64,000 bases of DNA from Coriaria nepalensis. Lineage: Eukaryota; Streptophyta; Magnoliopsida; Cucurbitales; Coriariaceae. Shown in pieces: positions 35,177 through 49,453 of the stretch; the first letter of the stretch is position 1; each line of letters opens with the position of its first letter. The stretch lies in contig CP114481.1 of the NCBI GenBank assembly GCA_027186245.1, forward strand, positions 21,731,501 through 21,795,500, in the 5' to 3' direction. Position numbers and translations under genes: made by a program. The notes below the pieces were generated by a model. The model was not told the DNA's origin, did not search any database, and was given only the letters and a program-made list of their open reading frames with translations.

Positions 35177-37696
35177 CGCCCTTTAAACTTTATTTTCTTA
35201 CATAACTTGCAATTAATCTGCTGAAGACAACAATGCATTATTTTAGCAATAAAAAGCATATCACTCAGTCTTTTCAATCATTAAATTGTTTGAAGGCACT
35301 TCAAACAAATTCTATTTTTGAATTTAGAACACGACTTTCATGCATAACTTGCACTTGAACTATTGAAGGCAACTATTCAATTTTTTGTCCTTAAAGTCAT
35401 ATTATTGCGTCTCTTTTAGTCATTAAATCTTTCTAAATCACTTCGAACGAAATTCGGCCTTTAAACATGACTTTTGTGCATAACTTGCAGTTGATCTATT
35501 GAAGGCAACAATGCATTTGTTTAGCCTTAGAGTCATGTCACTGAGTCTCTTCTAGTCATTAAATCATTCAAAATTAATTCGAACGAATTCTATTTTCGCC
35601 CTTCAAACATTATTTTCTTACATAACTTGCAATTAATCTACTGAAGACGACAATGCATTATTTTAGCATTAAAAAGCATATCACTCAGTCTTTTCAATCA
35701 TTAAATTGTTTGAAGGCACTTCGAACCAATTCTATTTTTGAATTTAGAACACGACCTTCATGCATAACTTGCACTTGATCTATTGAAGGCAACTATTCAT
35801 TTTTTTAGGCTTAAAGTCATATTATTGCGTCTCTTTTAGTCATTAAATCTTTCTGAATCACTTCGAACGAAATTCAGCCTTTAAACATGACTCTCGTGCA
35901 TAACTTGTAGTTGATCTATTGAAGGCAACAATGCATTTGTTTAGCCTTAAAGTCATGTCACTGAGTCTGTCCTAGTCATTAAATCATTCAAAATTAATTC
36001 GAACGAATTCTATTTTTGCCCTTTAAAAATTATTTTCTTACATAACTTGCAATTAATCCACTAAAGACAACAATGCATTATTTTAGCATTAAAAAGCATA
36101 TCACTCAGTCTTTTCAATCATTAAATTGTTTGAAGGCACTTCAAACAAATTCTATTTTAAAATTTAGAACACGAATTTCACGCATAACTTGCACTTGATC
36201 TATTGAAGGCAACTATTCATTTTTTTAGCCTTAAAGTCATATTATTGCGTCTCTTTTAGTCATTAAATCTTTCTGAATCACTTCGAACGAACTTTGGCCT
36301 TTAAACATGACTTTCGTGCATAACTTGCAGTTGATCTATTGAAGGCAACAATGCATTTGTTTAGCCTTAAAGTCATGTCACTAAGTCTGTTCTAGTCATT
36401 AAATCATTCTAAATTATTTCGAACGAATTCTATTTTCGCCCTTTAAACATTATTTTCTTACATAACATGCAATTAATCTACTGAAGACAACAATGCATTA
36501 TTTTAGCATTAAAAAGCATATCACTCAGTCTTTTCAATCATTAAATTGTTTGAAGGCACTTCGAACCAATTCTATTTTTGAATTTAGAACACGACCTTCA
36601 TGCATAACTTGCACTTGATCTATTGAAGGCAACTATTCATTTTTTTAGGCTTAAAGTCATATTATTGCTTCTCTTTTAGTCATTAAATCTTTCTAAATCA
36701 CTTCCTTCGAAATTCGGCCTTTACACATGACTTTCGTATATAACTTGCAGTTGATCTATTGGAGGCAACAATGCAGTTGTTTAGCCTTAAAGTCATGTCA
36801 CTGAGTCTCTTCTAGTCATTAAATCATTCTAAATTAATTCGAACGAATTCTATTTTTGCCCTCTAAATATTATTTTCTTACATAACCTGCAATTAATCTA
36901 CTGAAGACAACAATGCATTATTTTTGCATTAAAAAGCATATCACTCAGTCTTTTCAATCATTAAATTGTTTGAACGCACTTCAAACAAATTCTATTTTAA
37001 AATTTAGAACACGAATTTCACGCATAACTTGCACTTGATCTATTGAAGGCAACTATTCATTTTTTTAGCCTTAAAGTCATATTATTGCGTCTCTTTTAGT
37101 CATTAAATCTTTCTGAATCACTTCGAACGAACTTTGGCCTTTAAACATGACTTTCGTGCATAACTTGCAGTTGATCTATTGAAGGCAACAATGCATTTGT
37201 TTAGCCTTAAAGTCATGTCACTAAGTCTGTTCTAGTCATTAAATCATTCTAAATTATTTCGAACGAATTCTATTTTCGCCCTTTAAACATTATTTTCTTA
37301 CATAACATGCAATTAATCTACTGAAGACAACAATGCATTATTTTAGCATTAAAAAGCATATCACTCAGTCTTTTCAATCATTAAATTGTTTGGAGGCACT
37401 TCAAACAAATTCTATTTTTGAATTTAGAACACGACTTTCATGCATAACTTGCACTTGAACTATTGAAGGCAACTATTCATTTTTTTATCCTTAAAGTCAT
37501 ATTATTGCGTCTCTTTTAGTCATTAAATCTTCCTAAATCACTTCGAATGAAATTCGGCCTTTAAACATGACTTTTGTGCATAACTTGCAGTTGATCTATT
37601 GAAGGCAACAATGCATTTGTTTAGCCTTAGAGTCATGTCACTGAGTCTCTTCTAGTCATTAAATCATTCAAAATTAATTCGAACGAATTCTATTTT
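35177..37696 (+). repeat. 2520-bp HOR, copy 2 (six units)
   Basis: Units start at 35177, 35597, 36017, 36437, 36857 and 37277, each matching the unit 2520 bp earlier. I noticed very few differences: CTGCTGAAG for CTACTGAAG near 35220, and a change in C of the last unit (GAGTCTCTTC and TCAAAATTA where copy 1 has GAGTCTGTTC and TCTAAATTA). The next unit at 37697 is unrelated to the expected first unit, so the HOR stops here. Confidence 0.9.
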
Positions 37697-40600
37697 CGCC
37701 CTTCAAACATTATTTTCTTACATAACCTGCAATTAATCTATTGAAGACAACAATGAATTATTTTACCATTAAAAAGCACCTGACTAAGTCTTTTCAATAA
37801 TTAAATTGTTTGAAGGCACTTCGGACCAATTCTATTTTTGAATTTATAACACGACTTTCATGCATAACTTGCACTTGATCTATTGAAGGCAACTATTCAT
37901 TTTTTTAGCCTTAAAGTCATATTATTGCGTCTCTTTTAGTCATTAAATCTTTCTGAATCACTTCGAATGAAAATCGGCCTTTAAACATGACTTTCGTGCA
38001 TAACTTGCAGTTGATCTATTGAAGGCAACAATGCATTTGTTTAGCCTTAAAGTCATGTCACAGAGTCTCTTCTAGTCATTAAATCTTTCTAAATTAATTC
38101 GAACGAATTCTATTTTCGCCCTTTAAACATTATTTTCTTACATAACTTGCAATTAATCTACTGAAGACGACAATGCATTATTTTAGCATTAAAAAGCATA
38201 TCACTCAGTCTTTTCAATCATTAAATTGTTTGAAGGCACTTCGAACCAATTCTATTTTTGAATTTAGAACACGACCTTCATGCATAACTTGCACTTGATC
38301 TATTGAAGGCAACTATTCATTTTTTTAGGTTTAAAGTCATATTATTGCGTCTCTTTTAGTCATTAAATCTTTCTGAATCACTTCGAACGAAATTCAGCCT
38401 TTAAACATGACTCTCGTGCATAACTTGTAGTTGATCTATTGAAGGCAACAATGCATTTGTTTAGCCTTAAAGTCATGTCACTGAGTCTGTCCTAGTCATT
38501 AAATCATTCTAAATTAATTCGAACGAATTCTATTTTTGCCCTTTAAAAATTATTTTCTTACATAACTTGCAATTAATCTACTAAAGACAACAATGCATTA
38601 TTTTAGCATTAAAAACCATATCACTCAGTCTTTTCAATCATTAAATTGTTTGAAGGCACTTCAAACAAATTCTATTTTTGAATTTAGAACACGAATTTCA
38701 CGCATAACTTGCACTTGATCTATTGAAGGCAACTATTCATTTTTTTAGCCTTAAAGTCATATTATTGCGTCTCTTTTAGTCATTAAATCTTTCTGAATCA
38801 CTTCGAATGAAAATCGGCCTTTAAACATGACTTTCGTGCATAACTTGCAGTTGATCTATTGAAGGCAACAATGCATTTGTTTAGCCTTAAAGTCATGTCA
38901 CTGAGTCTCTTCTAGTCATTAAATCATTCTAAATTAATTCGAACGAATTCTATTTTTGCCCTCTAAATATTATTTTCTTACATAACTTGCAATTAATATA
39001 CTGAAGACAACAATGCATTATTTTTGCATTAAAAAGCATATCACTCAGTCTTTTCAATCATTAAATTGTTTGAACGCACTTCGAACCAATTCTATTTTTG
39101 AATTTTGAACACGACTTTCATGCATAACTTGCACTTGATCTATTGAACGCAACTATTCATTTTTTTACCCTTAAAGTCATATTATTGCGTCTCTTTTAGT
39201 CATTAAATCTTTCTAAATAACTTCCTTTGAAATTCGGCCTTTAAACATGACTTTCGTATATAACTTGCAGTTGATCTATTGAAGGCAACAATGCATTTGT
39301 TTAGCCTTAAAGTCATGTCACTCCGTCTCTTCTAGTCATTAAATCATTCTTAATTAATTCGAACGAATTCTATTTTCGCCCTTCAAACATTATTTTCTTA
39401 CATAACTTCAATTAATCTATTGAAGACAACAATGAATTATTTTACCATTAAAAAGCACATGACTCAGTCTTTTCAATCATTAAATTGTTTGAAGGCACTT
39501 CGAACCAATTCTATTTTTGAATTTAGAACACGACTTTCATGCATAACTTGCACTTGAGCTATTGAAGGCAACTTTTCATTTTTTTAGCCTTAAAGTCATA
39601 TTATTGCGTCTCTTTTAGTCATTAAATCTTTCTAAATAACTTCCTTTGAAATTCGGCCTTTAAACATGACTTTCGTATATAACTTGCAGTTGATCTATTG
39701 AAGGCAACAATGCATTTGTTTAGCCTTAAAGTCATGTCACTGACTCTCTTCTAGTCATTAAATCATTCAAAATTAATTCGAACGAATTCTATTTTCGCCC
39801 TTCAAACCTTATTTTCTTACATAACTTGCAATTAATCTACAGAAGACAACAATGCATTATTTTAGCATTATAAAGAATATCACTCCGTCTATTCAATCAT
39901 TAAATTGTTTGAAGGCACTTCGAACCAATTCTATTTTTGAATTTAGAACACGACTTTCATGCATAACTTGCACTTGAGCTATTGAAGGCAACTTTTCATT
40001 TTTTTAGCCTTAAAGTCATATTATTGCGTCTCTTTTAGTCATTAAATCTTTCTAAATCACTTTGAACGAAATTCAGCCTTTAAACATGACTTTCGTGCAT
40101 AACTTGCAGTCGATCTATTGAAGGCAACAATGCATTTGTTTAGCCTTAAAGTCATGTTACTGAGCCTGTTCTAGTCATTAAATCATTCTAAATTAATTCG
40201 AACGAATTCTATTTTCGCCCTTTAAACATTATTTTCTTACAAAACTTGCAATTAATCTACTGAAGACAGCAATGCATTATTTTAGCATTAAAAAGCATAT
40301 CACTCAGTCTTTTCAATCATTAAATTGTTTAAAGGCACTTCAAAGAAATTCTATTTTTGAATTTAGAACACGACTTTCATGCATAACTTGCACTTGATCT
40401 ATTGAAGGCCACTATTCATTTTTTTAGCCTTAAAGTCATATTACTGCGGCTCTTTTAGTCATTAAATCTTTCTAAATCACTTCGTTCGAAATTCGGCCTT
40501 TAAACATGACTTTCGTATATAACTTGCAGTTGATCTATTGAAGGCAACAATGCATTTGTTTAGCCTTAAAGTCATGTCACTGAGTTTGTTCTAGTCATTA

Positions 40601-43153
40601 AATCATTCTAAATTAATTCGAACGAATTCTATTTTCGCCCTTTAAACATTATTTTCTTACATAACTTGCAATTAATCTACTGAAGACAACAATGCATTAT
40701 TTTAGCATTAAAAAGCATATCACTCAGTCTTTTCAATCATTAAATTGTTTGAAGGCACTTCAAACAAATTCTATTTTTGAATATAGAACACGACTTTAAT
40801 GCATAACTTGCACTTGATCTATTGAAGGCAACTATTCATTTTTTTAGCCTTAAAGTCATATTATTGCGTTGCTTTTAGTCATTAAATCTTTCTGAATCAC
40901 TTCGAATGAAAATCGGCCTTTAAACATGACTTTCGTGCATAACTTGCAGTTGATCTATTGAAGGCAACAATGCATTTGTTTAGCCTTAAAGTCATGTCAC
41001 TGAGTTTGTTCTAGTCATTAAATCATTCTAAATTAATTCGAACGAATTCTATTTTCGCCCTTTAAACATTATTTTCTTACATAACTTGCAATTAATCTAC
41101 TGAAGACAACAATGCATTATTTTAGCATTAAAAAGCATATTACTCAGTCTTTTCAATCATTAAATTGTTTGAAGGCACTTCAAACAAATTCTATTTTTGA
41201 ATACAGAACACGACTTTCATGCATAACTTGCACTTGATCTATTGAAGGCAACTATTCATTTTTTTAGCCTTAAAGTCATATTATTGCGTCTCTTTTAGTC
41301 ATTAAATCTTTCTGAATCACTTCGAATGAAAATCGGCCTTTAAACATGACTTTCGTGCATAACTTGCAGTTGATCTATTGAAGGCAACAATGCATTTGTT
41401 TAGCCTTAAAGTCATGTCACAGAGTCTCTTCTAGTCATTAAATCATTCTAAATTAATTCGAACGAATTCTATTTTCGCCCTTTAAACATTATTTTCTTAC
41501 ATAACTTGCAATTAATCTACTGAAGACGACAATGCATTATTTTAGCATTAAAAAGCATATCACTCCGTCTTTTCAATCATTAAATTGTTTGAAGACACTT
41601 CGAACCAATTCTATTTTTGAATTTAGAACACGACCTTCATGCATAACTTGCACTTGATCTATTGAAGGCAACTATTCATTTTTTTAGGCTGAAAGTCATA
41701 TTATTCCGTCTCTTTTTGTCATTAAATCTTTCTAAATCACTTCCTTCGAAATTCGGCCTTTACACATGACTTTCGTAAATAACTTGCAGTTGATCTATTG
41801 AAGGCAACAATGCATTTGTTTAGCCTTAAAGTCATGTCACTGAGTCTCTTCTAGTCATTAAATCATTCTAAATTAATTCGAACGAATTCTATTTTTGCCC
41901 TCTAAATATTATTTTCTTACATAACTTGCAATTAATCTACTGAAGACAACAATGCATTATTTTTGCATTAAAAAGCATATCACTCAGTCTTTTCAATCAT
42001 TAAATTGTTTGAACGCACTTCGAACCAATTCTATTTTTGAATTTTGAACACGACTTTCATGCATAACTTGCACTTGATCTATTGAACGCAACTATTCATT
42101 TTTTTAGCCTTAAAGTCATATTATTGCGTCTCTTTTAGTCATTAAATCTTTCTAAATAACTTCCTTTGAAATTCGGCCTTTAAACATGACTTTCGTATAT
42201 AACTTGCAGTTGATCTATTGAAGGCAACAATGCATTTGTTTAGCCTTAAAGTCATGTCACTCCGTCTCTTCTAGTCATTAAATCATTCTTAATTAATTCG
42301 AACGAATTCTATTTTCGCCCTTCAAACATTATTTTCTTACATAACTTCAATTAATCTATTGAAGACAACAATGAATTATTTTACCATTAAAAAGCACATG
42401 ACTCAGTCTTTTCAATCATTAAATTGTTTGAAAGCACTTCAAACCAATTCTATTTTTGAATTTAGAACACGACTTTCATGCATAACTTGCACTTGAACTA
42501 TTGAAGGCAACTATTCATTTTTTTATCCTTAAAGTCATATTATTGCGTCTCTTTTAGTCATTAAATCTTTCTAAATCACGTCGAACGAAATTCGGCCTTT
42601 AAAGATGACTTTCGTGCATAACTTGCAGTTTATCTATTGAAGGCAACAATGCATTTGTTTAGCCTTAAAGTCATGTCACTCCGTCCCTTCTAGTCATTAA
42701 ATCATTCTTAATTAATTCGAACGAATTCTATTTTCGCCCTTCAAACATTATTTTCGTACATAACTTCAATTAATCTATTGAAGACAACAATGAATTATTT
42801 TACCATTAAAAAGCACATGACTCAGTCTTTTCAATCATTAAATTGTTTGAAGGCACTTCGAACCAATTCTATTTTTGAATTTAGAACACGACTTTCATGC
42901 ATAACTTGCACTTGATCTAATGAAGGCAACTATTCATTTTTTTAGCCTTAAAGTCATATTATTGCGTCTCTTTTAGTCATTAAATCTTCCTAAATCACTT
43001 CGAATGAAATTCGGCCTTTAAACCTGACTTTCGTGCATAACTTGCAGTTGATCTATTGAAGGCAACAATGCATTTGTTTAGCCTTAAAGTCATGTCACTG
43101 AGTCTCTTCTAGTCATTAAATCATTCAAAATTAATTCGAACGAATTCTATTTT
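37697..43153 (+). repeat. Thirteen monomers with a repeated two-unit cassette
   Basis: Units start at 37697, 38117, 38537, 38957, 39377, 39796, 40216, 40636, 41056, 41476, 41896, 42316 and 42735. The pair 38957/39377 is repeated at 41896/42316, 2939 bp away: CCTCTAAATATT, TTTTTGCATT, TTTGAACGCAC, CACTCCGTCTC and CTTAATTAATTC, followed by a unit with ACTTCAATTAA. Units at 39377, 42316 and 42735 are 419 bp from that missing G. The unit at 38117 shares ACTCTCGTGC and GTCTGTCCTAG with the 2520-bp HOR. Confidence 0.84.
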
Positions 43154-45673
43154 CGCCCTTCAAACATTATTTTCTTACATAACTTGCAATTAATCTACTG
43201 AAGACAACAATGCATTATTTTAGGATTAAAAAGCATATCACTCAGTCTTTTCAATCATTAAATTGTTTGAAGGCACTTCGAACCAATTCTATTTTTGAAT
43301 TTAGAACACGACTTTCATGCATAACTTACACTTGATCTATTGAAGGCAACTATTCATATTTTTAGCCTTAAAGTCATATTATTGCGTCTCTTTTAGTCAT
43401 TAAATCTTTCTAAATCACTTCGAACGAAATTCGGCCTTTAAACATGACTTTCGTGCATAACTTGCAGTTGATCTATTGAAGGCAACAATGCATTTGTTTA
43501 GCCTTAAAGTCATGTCACTGAGTCTGTTCTAGTCATTAAATCATTCTAAATTAATTCGAACGAATTCTATTTTCGCCCTTCAAACATTATTTTCTTACAT
43601 AACTTGCAATTAATCTACTGAAGACAACAATGCATTATTTTAGGATTAAAAAGCATATCACTCAGTCTTTTCAATCATTAAATTGTTTGAAGGCACTTCG
43701 AACCAATTCTATTTTTGAATTTAGAACACGACTTTCATGCATAACTTACACTTGATCTATTGAAGGCAACTATTCATATTTTTAGCCTTAAAGTCATATT
43801 ATTGCGGCTCTTTTAGTCATTAAATCTTTCTAAATCACTTCCTTCGAAATTCGGCCTCTAAACATGACTTTCGTGCATAACTTGCAGTTGATCTATTGAA
43901 GACAACAATGCATTCGTTTAGCCTTAAAGTCATGTCACTGACTCTCTTCTAGTCATTAAATCATTCAAAATTAATTCGAACGAATTCTATTTTCGCCCTT
44001 CAAATATTATTTTCTTACATAACTTGCAATTAATCTACTGAAGACAACAATGCATTATTTTAGCATTAAAAAGCATATCACTCCGTCTTTTCAATCATTA
44101 AATTGTTTGAAGGCACTTCGAACCAATTATATTTTTGAATTTAGAACACGACTTTAGTGCATATCTTGCACTTGATCTATTGAAGGCAACTATTCATTTT
44201 TTTAGCCTTAAAGTCATATTATTGCGTCTCTTTTAGTCATTAAATCTTTCTAAATCACTTCGAACGAAATTCAGCCTTTAAACATGACTTTCGTATATAA
44301 CTTGCAGTTGATCTATTGAAGGCAACAATGCATTTGTTTAGCCTTAAAGTCATGTCACTGAGTCTCTTCTAGTCATTAAATCATTCTAAATTAATTCGAA
44401 CGAATTCTATTTTCGCCCTTTAAACATTATTTTCTTACATAACTTGCAATTAATCTACTGAAGACAACAATGCAATATTTTAGCATTAAAAAGCATATCA
44501 CTCAGTGTTTTTAATCATTAAATTGTTTGAAGGCACTTCGAACCAATTCTATTTTTGAACTTAGAACACGACTTTCATGCATAACTTGCACTTGATCTAT
44601 TGAAGGCAACTATTCATTTTTTTAGCCTTAAAGTCATATTATTGCGGCTCTTTTAGTCATTAAATCTTTCTAAATCACTTCCTTCGAAATTCGGCCTCTA
44701 AACATGACTTTCGTATATAACTTGCAGTTGATCTATTGAAGGCAACAATGCATTTGTTTAGCCTTAAAGTCTTGTCACTGAGTCTGTTCTAGTCATTAAA
44801 TCATTCTAAATTAATTCGAACGAATTCTATTTTCGCCCTTCAAACATTATTTTCTTACATAAGTTGCAATTAATCTACTGAAGACAACAATGCATTATTT
44901 TAGCATTAAAAAGCATATCACTCAGTCTTTTCAATCATTAAATTGTTTGAAGGCACTTCAAACAAATTCTATTTTTGAATTTAGAACACGACTTTCATGC
45001 ATAACTTGCACTTGATCTATTGAAGGCAACTATTCATTTTTTTAGCCTTAAAGTCATATTATTGCGTCTCTTTTAGTCATTAAATCTTTCTGAATCACAT
45101 CGAAAGAAATTCGGCCTTTAAACATGACTTTCGTGCATAACTTGCAGTTGATGTATTGAAGGCAACAATGCATTTGTTTAGCCTTAAAGTCATGTCACTG
45201 AGTCTCTTCTAGTCATTAAATCATTCAAAATTAATTCAAACGAATTCTATTTTCGCCCTTCAAACATTATTTTCTTACATAACTTGCAATTAATCTACTG
45301 AAGACAACAATGCATTATTTTAGCATTAAAAAGCATATCACTCAGTCTTTTCAATCATTAAATTGTTTGAAGGCACTTCAAACAAATTCTATTTTTGAAT
45401 TTGGAACACGACTTTCCTGCATAACTTGCACTTGAACTATTGAAGGCAACTATTCATTTTTTTATCCTTAAAGTCATATTATTGCGTCTCTTTTAGTCAT
45501 TAAATCTTTCTAAATCACTTCAAACGAAATTCGGCCTTTAAACATGACTTTCGTGCATAACTTGCAGTTGATCTATTGAAGGCAACAATGCATTTGTTTA
45601 GCCTTAAAGTCATGTCACTGAGTCTGTTCTAGTCATTAAATCATTCTAAATTATTTCGAAAGAATTCTATTTT
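43154..45673 (+). repeat. Six monomers, mosaic, related to 23-26 kb
   Basis: Units start at 43154, 43574, 43994, 44414, 44834 and 45254. The first two share TTTAGGATTAAA, CTTACACTTG and CATATTTTTAG and differ mainly in B and C. The unit at 43574 resembles the one at 25939 (GCGGCTC, CTTCCTTCG, GGCCTCTAAAC). The units at 44834 and 45254 resemble those at 22999 and 23419 (CGAAAGAAATTCGG, CGACTTTCCTGC, GAACTATTG). Confidence 0.84.
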
Positions 45674-47353
45674 CGCCCTTCAAACATTATTTTCCTACAT
45701 AACTTGCAATTAATCTACTGAAGACAACAATGCATTATTTTAGAATTAAAAAGCATATCACTCAGTCTTTTCAATCATTAAATTGTTTGAAGGCACTTCG
45801 AACCAATTCTATTTTTGAATTTATAACACGACTTTCATGCATTACTTGCACTTGATCTATTGAAGGCAACTATTCATTTTTTTAGCCTTAAAGTCATATT
45901 ATTGCGTCTCTTTTAGTCATTAAATCTTTCGGAATCACTTCGAATGAAATTCGGCCTTTAAACATGACTTTCGTGCATAACTTGCAGTTGATCTATTGAA
46001 GGCAACAATGCATTTGTTTAGCCTTAAAGTCATGTCACTGAGTCTCTTCTAGTCATTAAATCATTCTAAATTAATTCGAACGAATTCTATTTTCGCCCTT
46101 TAAACATTATTTTCTTACATAACTTGCAATTAATCTACTGAAGACAACAACGCATTATTTTAGCATTAAAAAGCATATCACTCAGTCTTTTCAATCATTA
46201 AATTGTTTGAAGGCACTTCGAACCAATTCTATTTTTGAATTTAGAACACGACTTTCATGCATAACTTGCACTTGAGCTATTGAAGGCAACTATTCATTTT
46301 TTTAGCCTTAAAGTCATGTTATTGAGTCTCTTTTAGTCATTAAATCTTTCTAGATCACTTCGAACGAAATTCAGCCTTTAAACATGACTTTCGTGCATAA
46401 CTTGCAGTTGATCTATTGAAGGCAACAATGCATTTGTTTAGCCTTAAAGTCATGTCACTGAGTCTGTTCTAGTCATTAAATCATTCTAAATTAATTCGAA
46501 CGAATTCTATTTTCGCCCTTTAAACATTATTTTCTTACATAACTTGCAATTAATCTACTGAAGACAACAATGAATTATTTTAGCATTAAAAAGCATATCA
46601 CTCAGTCTTTTCAATCATTAAATTGTCTGAAGGCACTTCGAACCAATTCTATTTTTGAATTTATAACACGACTTTCATGCATAACTTGCACTTGATCTAT
46701 TGAAGGCAACTATTCATTTTTTTAGCCTTAAAGTCATGTTATTGCGTCTCTTTTAGTCATTAAATCTTTCTAGATCACTTCGAACGAAATTCGGCCTTTA
46801 AACATGACTTTCGTGCATAACTTGCAGTTGATCTATTGAAGGCAACAATGCATTTGTTTAGCCTTAAAGTCATGTCACTGAGTCTGTTCTAGTCATTAAA
46901 TCATTCAAAATTAATTCAAACGAATTCTATTTTCGCCCTTCAAACATTATTTTCTTACATAACTTGCAATTAATCTACTGAAGACAACAACGCATTATTT
47001 TAGCATTAAAAAGCATATCACTCAGTCTTTTTAATCATTAAATTGTTTGAAGGCACTTCGAACCAATTCTATTTTTGAATTTAGAACACGACTTTCCTGC
47101 ATAACTTGCACTTGAACTATTGAAGGCAACTATTCATTTTTTTATCCTTAAAGTCATATTATTGCGTCTCTTTTAGTCATTAAATCTTTCTAAATCACTT
47201 CGAACGAAATTCGGCCTTTAAACATGACTTTCGTGCATAACTTGCAGTTGATCTATTGAAGGCAACAATGCATTTGTTTAGCCTTAAAGTCATGTCACTG
47301 AGTCTGTTCTAGTCATTAAATCATTCTAAATTAATTCGAACGAATTCTATTTT
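45674..47353 (+). repeat. 1680-bp HOR, copy 1 (four units)
   Basis: Units start at 45674 (TTTAGAATTAAA, GCATTACTTGC), 46094 (GAGCTATTG, CATGTTATTGAG, TCTAGATCAC), 46514 (ATGAATTATT, TTGTCTGAAGG, TTTATAACACG) and 46934 (CGCATT, CTTTTTAATC). The type at 46514 becomes the first unit of the 3340-bp HOR to the right, so this block probably supplied material for that later expansion. Confidence 0.88.
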
Positions 47354-49033
47354 CGCCCTTTAAACATTATTTTCTTACATAACTTGCAATTAATCTACTG
47401 AAGACAACAATGCATTATTTTAGAATTAAAAAGCATATCACTCAGTCTTTTCAATCATTAAATTGTTTGAAGGCACTTCGAACCAATTCTATTTTTGAAC
47501 TTATAACACGACTTTCATGCATTACTTGCACTTGATCTATTGAAGGCAACTATTCATTTTTTTAGCCTTAAAGTCATATTATTGCGTCTCTTTTAGTCAT
47601 TAAATCTTTCGGAATCACTTCGAATGAAATTCGGCCTTTAAACATGACTTTCGTGCATAACTTGCAGTTGATCTATTGAAGGCAACAATGCATTTGTTTA
47701 GCCTTAAAGTCATGTCACTGAGTCTGTTCTAGTCATTAAATCATTCAAAATTAATTCAAACGAATTCTATTTTCGCCCTTCAAACATTATTTTCTTACAT
47801 AACTTGCAATTAATCTACTGAAGACAACAACGCATTATTTTAGCATTAAAAAGCATATCACTCAGTCTTTTCAATCATTAAATTGTTTGAAGGCACTTCG
47901 AACCAATTCTATTTTTGAATTTAGAACACGACTTTCATGCATAACTTGCACTTGAGCTATTGAAGGCAACTATTCATTTTTTTAGCCTTAAAGTCATGTT
48001 ATTGAGTCTCTTTTAGTCATTAAATCTTTCTAGATCACTTCGAACGAAATTCAGCCTTTAAACATGACTTTCGTGCATAACTTGCAGTTGATCTATTGAA
48101 GGCAACAATGCATTTGTTTAGCCTTAAAGTCATGTCACTGACTCTGTTGTAGTCATTAAATCATTCTAAATTAATTCGAACGAATTCTATTTTCGCCCTT
48201 TAAACATTATTTTCTTACATAACTTGCAATTAATCTACTGAAGACAACAATGAATTATTTTAGCATTAAAAAGCATATCACTCAGTCTTTTCAATCATTA
48301 AATTGTCTGAAGGCACTTCGAACCAATTCTATTTTTGAATTTATAACACGACTTTCATGCATAACTTGCACTTGATCTATTGAAGGCAACTATTCATTTT
48401 TTTAGCCTTAAAGTCATGTTATTGCGTCTCTTTTAGTCATTAAATCTTTCTAGATCACTTCGAACGAAATTCGGCCTTTAAACATGACTTTCGTGCATAA
48501 CTTGCAGTTGATCTATTGAAGGCAACAATGCATTTGTTTAGCCTTAAAGTCATGTCACTGAGTCTGTTCTAGTCATTAAATCATTCAAAATTAATTCAAA
48601 CGAATTCTATTTTCGCCCTTCAAACATTATTTTCTTACATAACTTGCAATTAATCTACTGAAGACAACAACGCATTATTTTAGCATTAAAAAGCATATCA
48701 CTCAGTCTTTTTAATCATTAAATTGTTTGAAGGCACTTCGAACCAATTCTATTTTTTAATTTAGAACACGACTTTCATGCATAACTTGCACTTGGGCTAT
48801 TGAAGGCAACTATTCATTTTTTTAGCCTTAAAGTCATGTTATTGCGTCTCTTTTAGTCATTAAATCTTTCTAGATCACTTTGAACGAAATTCAGCCTTTA
48901 AACATGACTTTCGTGCATAACTTGCAGTTGATCTATTGAAGGCAACAATGCATTTGTTTAGCCTTAAAGTCATGTCACTGAGTCTGTTCTAGTCATTAAA
49001 TCATTCTAAATTAATTCGAACGAATTCTATTTT
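47354..49033 (+). repeat. 1680-bp HOR, copy 2 (four units)
   Basis: Units start at 47354, 47774, 48194 and 48614. The first three match the previous copy unit by unit, including CATGTTATTGAG at 47774. The fourth keeps CTTTTTAATC but differs in B (TTGGGCTATTG, TCTAGATCAC where copy 1 has GAACTATTG, CTAAATCAC). Confidence 0.87.
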
Positions 49034-49453
49034 CGCCCTTTAAACATTATTTTATTACATAACTTGCAATTAATCTACTGAAGACAACAATGCATTATTT
49101 TAGCATTAAAAAGCATATCACTCAGTCTTTTCAATCATTAAATTGTTTGAAGGCACTTCGAACCAATTCTATTTTTGAATTTAGAACACGACTTTCATGC
49201 ATAACTTGCACTTGATCTATTGAAGGCAACTATTCATTTTTTTAGCCTTAAAGTCATATTATTGCGTCTCTTTTAGTCATTAAATCTTTCTGAATCACTT
49301 CGAAAGAAATTCGGCCTTTAAACATGACTTTCGTGCATAACTTGCAGTTGATGTATTGAAGGCAACAATGCATTTGTTTAGCCTTAAAGTCATGTCACTG
49401 AGTCTGTTCTAGTCATTAAATCATTCTAAATTAATTCGAACGAATTCTATTTT
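49034..49453 (+). repeat. Single monomer between HOR blocks
   Basis: Carries TTTTATTACATAAC in A, a variant also found at 57795 and 61976, and CGAAAGAAATTCGG with GATGTATTG in B and C, shared with the unit at 44834. It is a chimera at the boundary of the 3340-bp HOR domain. Confidence 0.82.
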
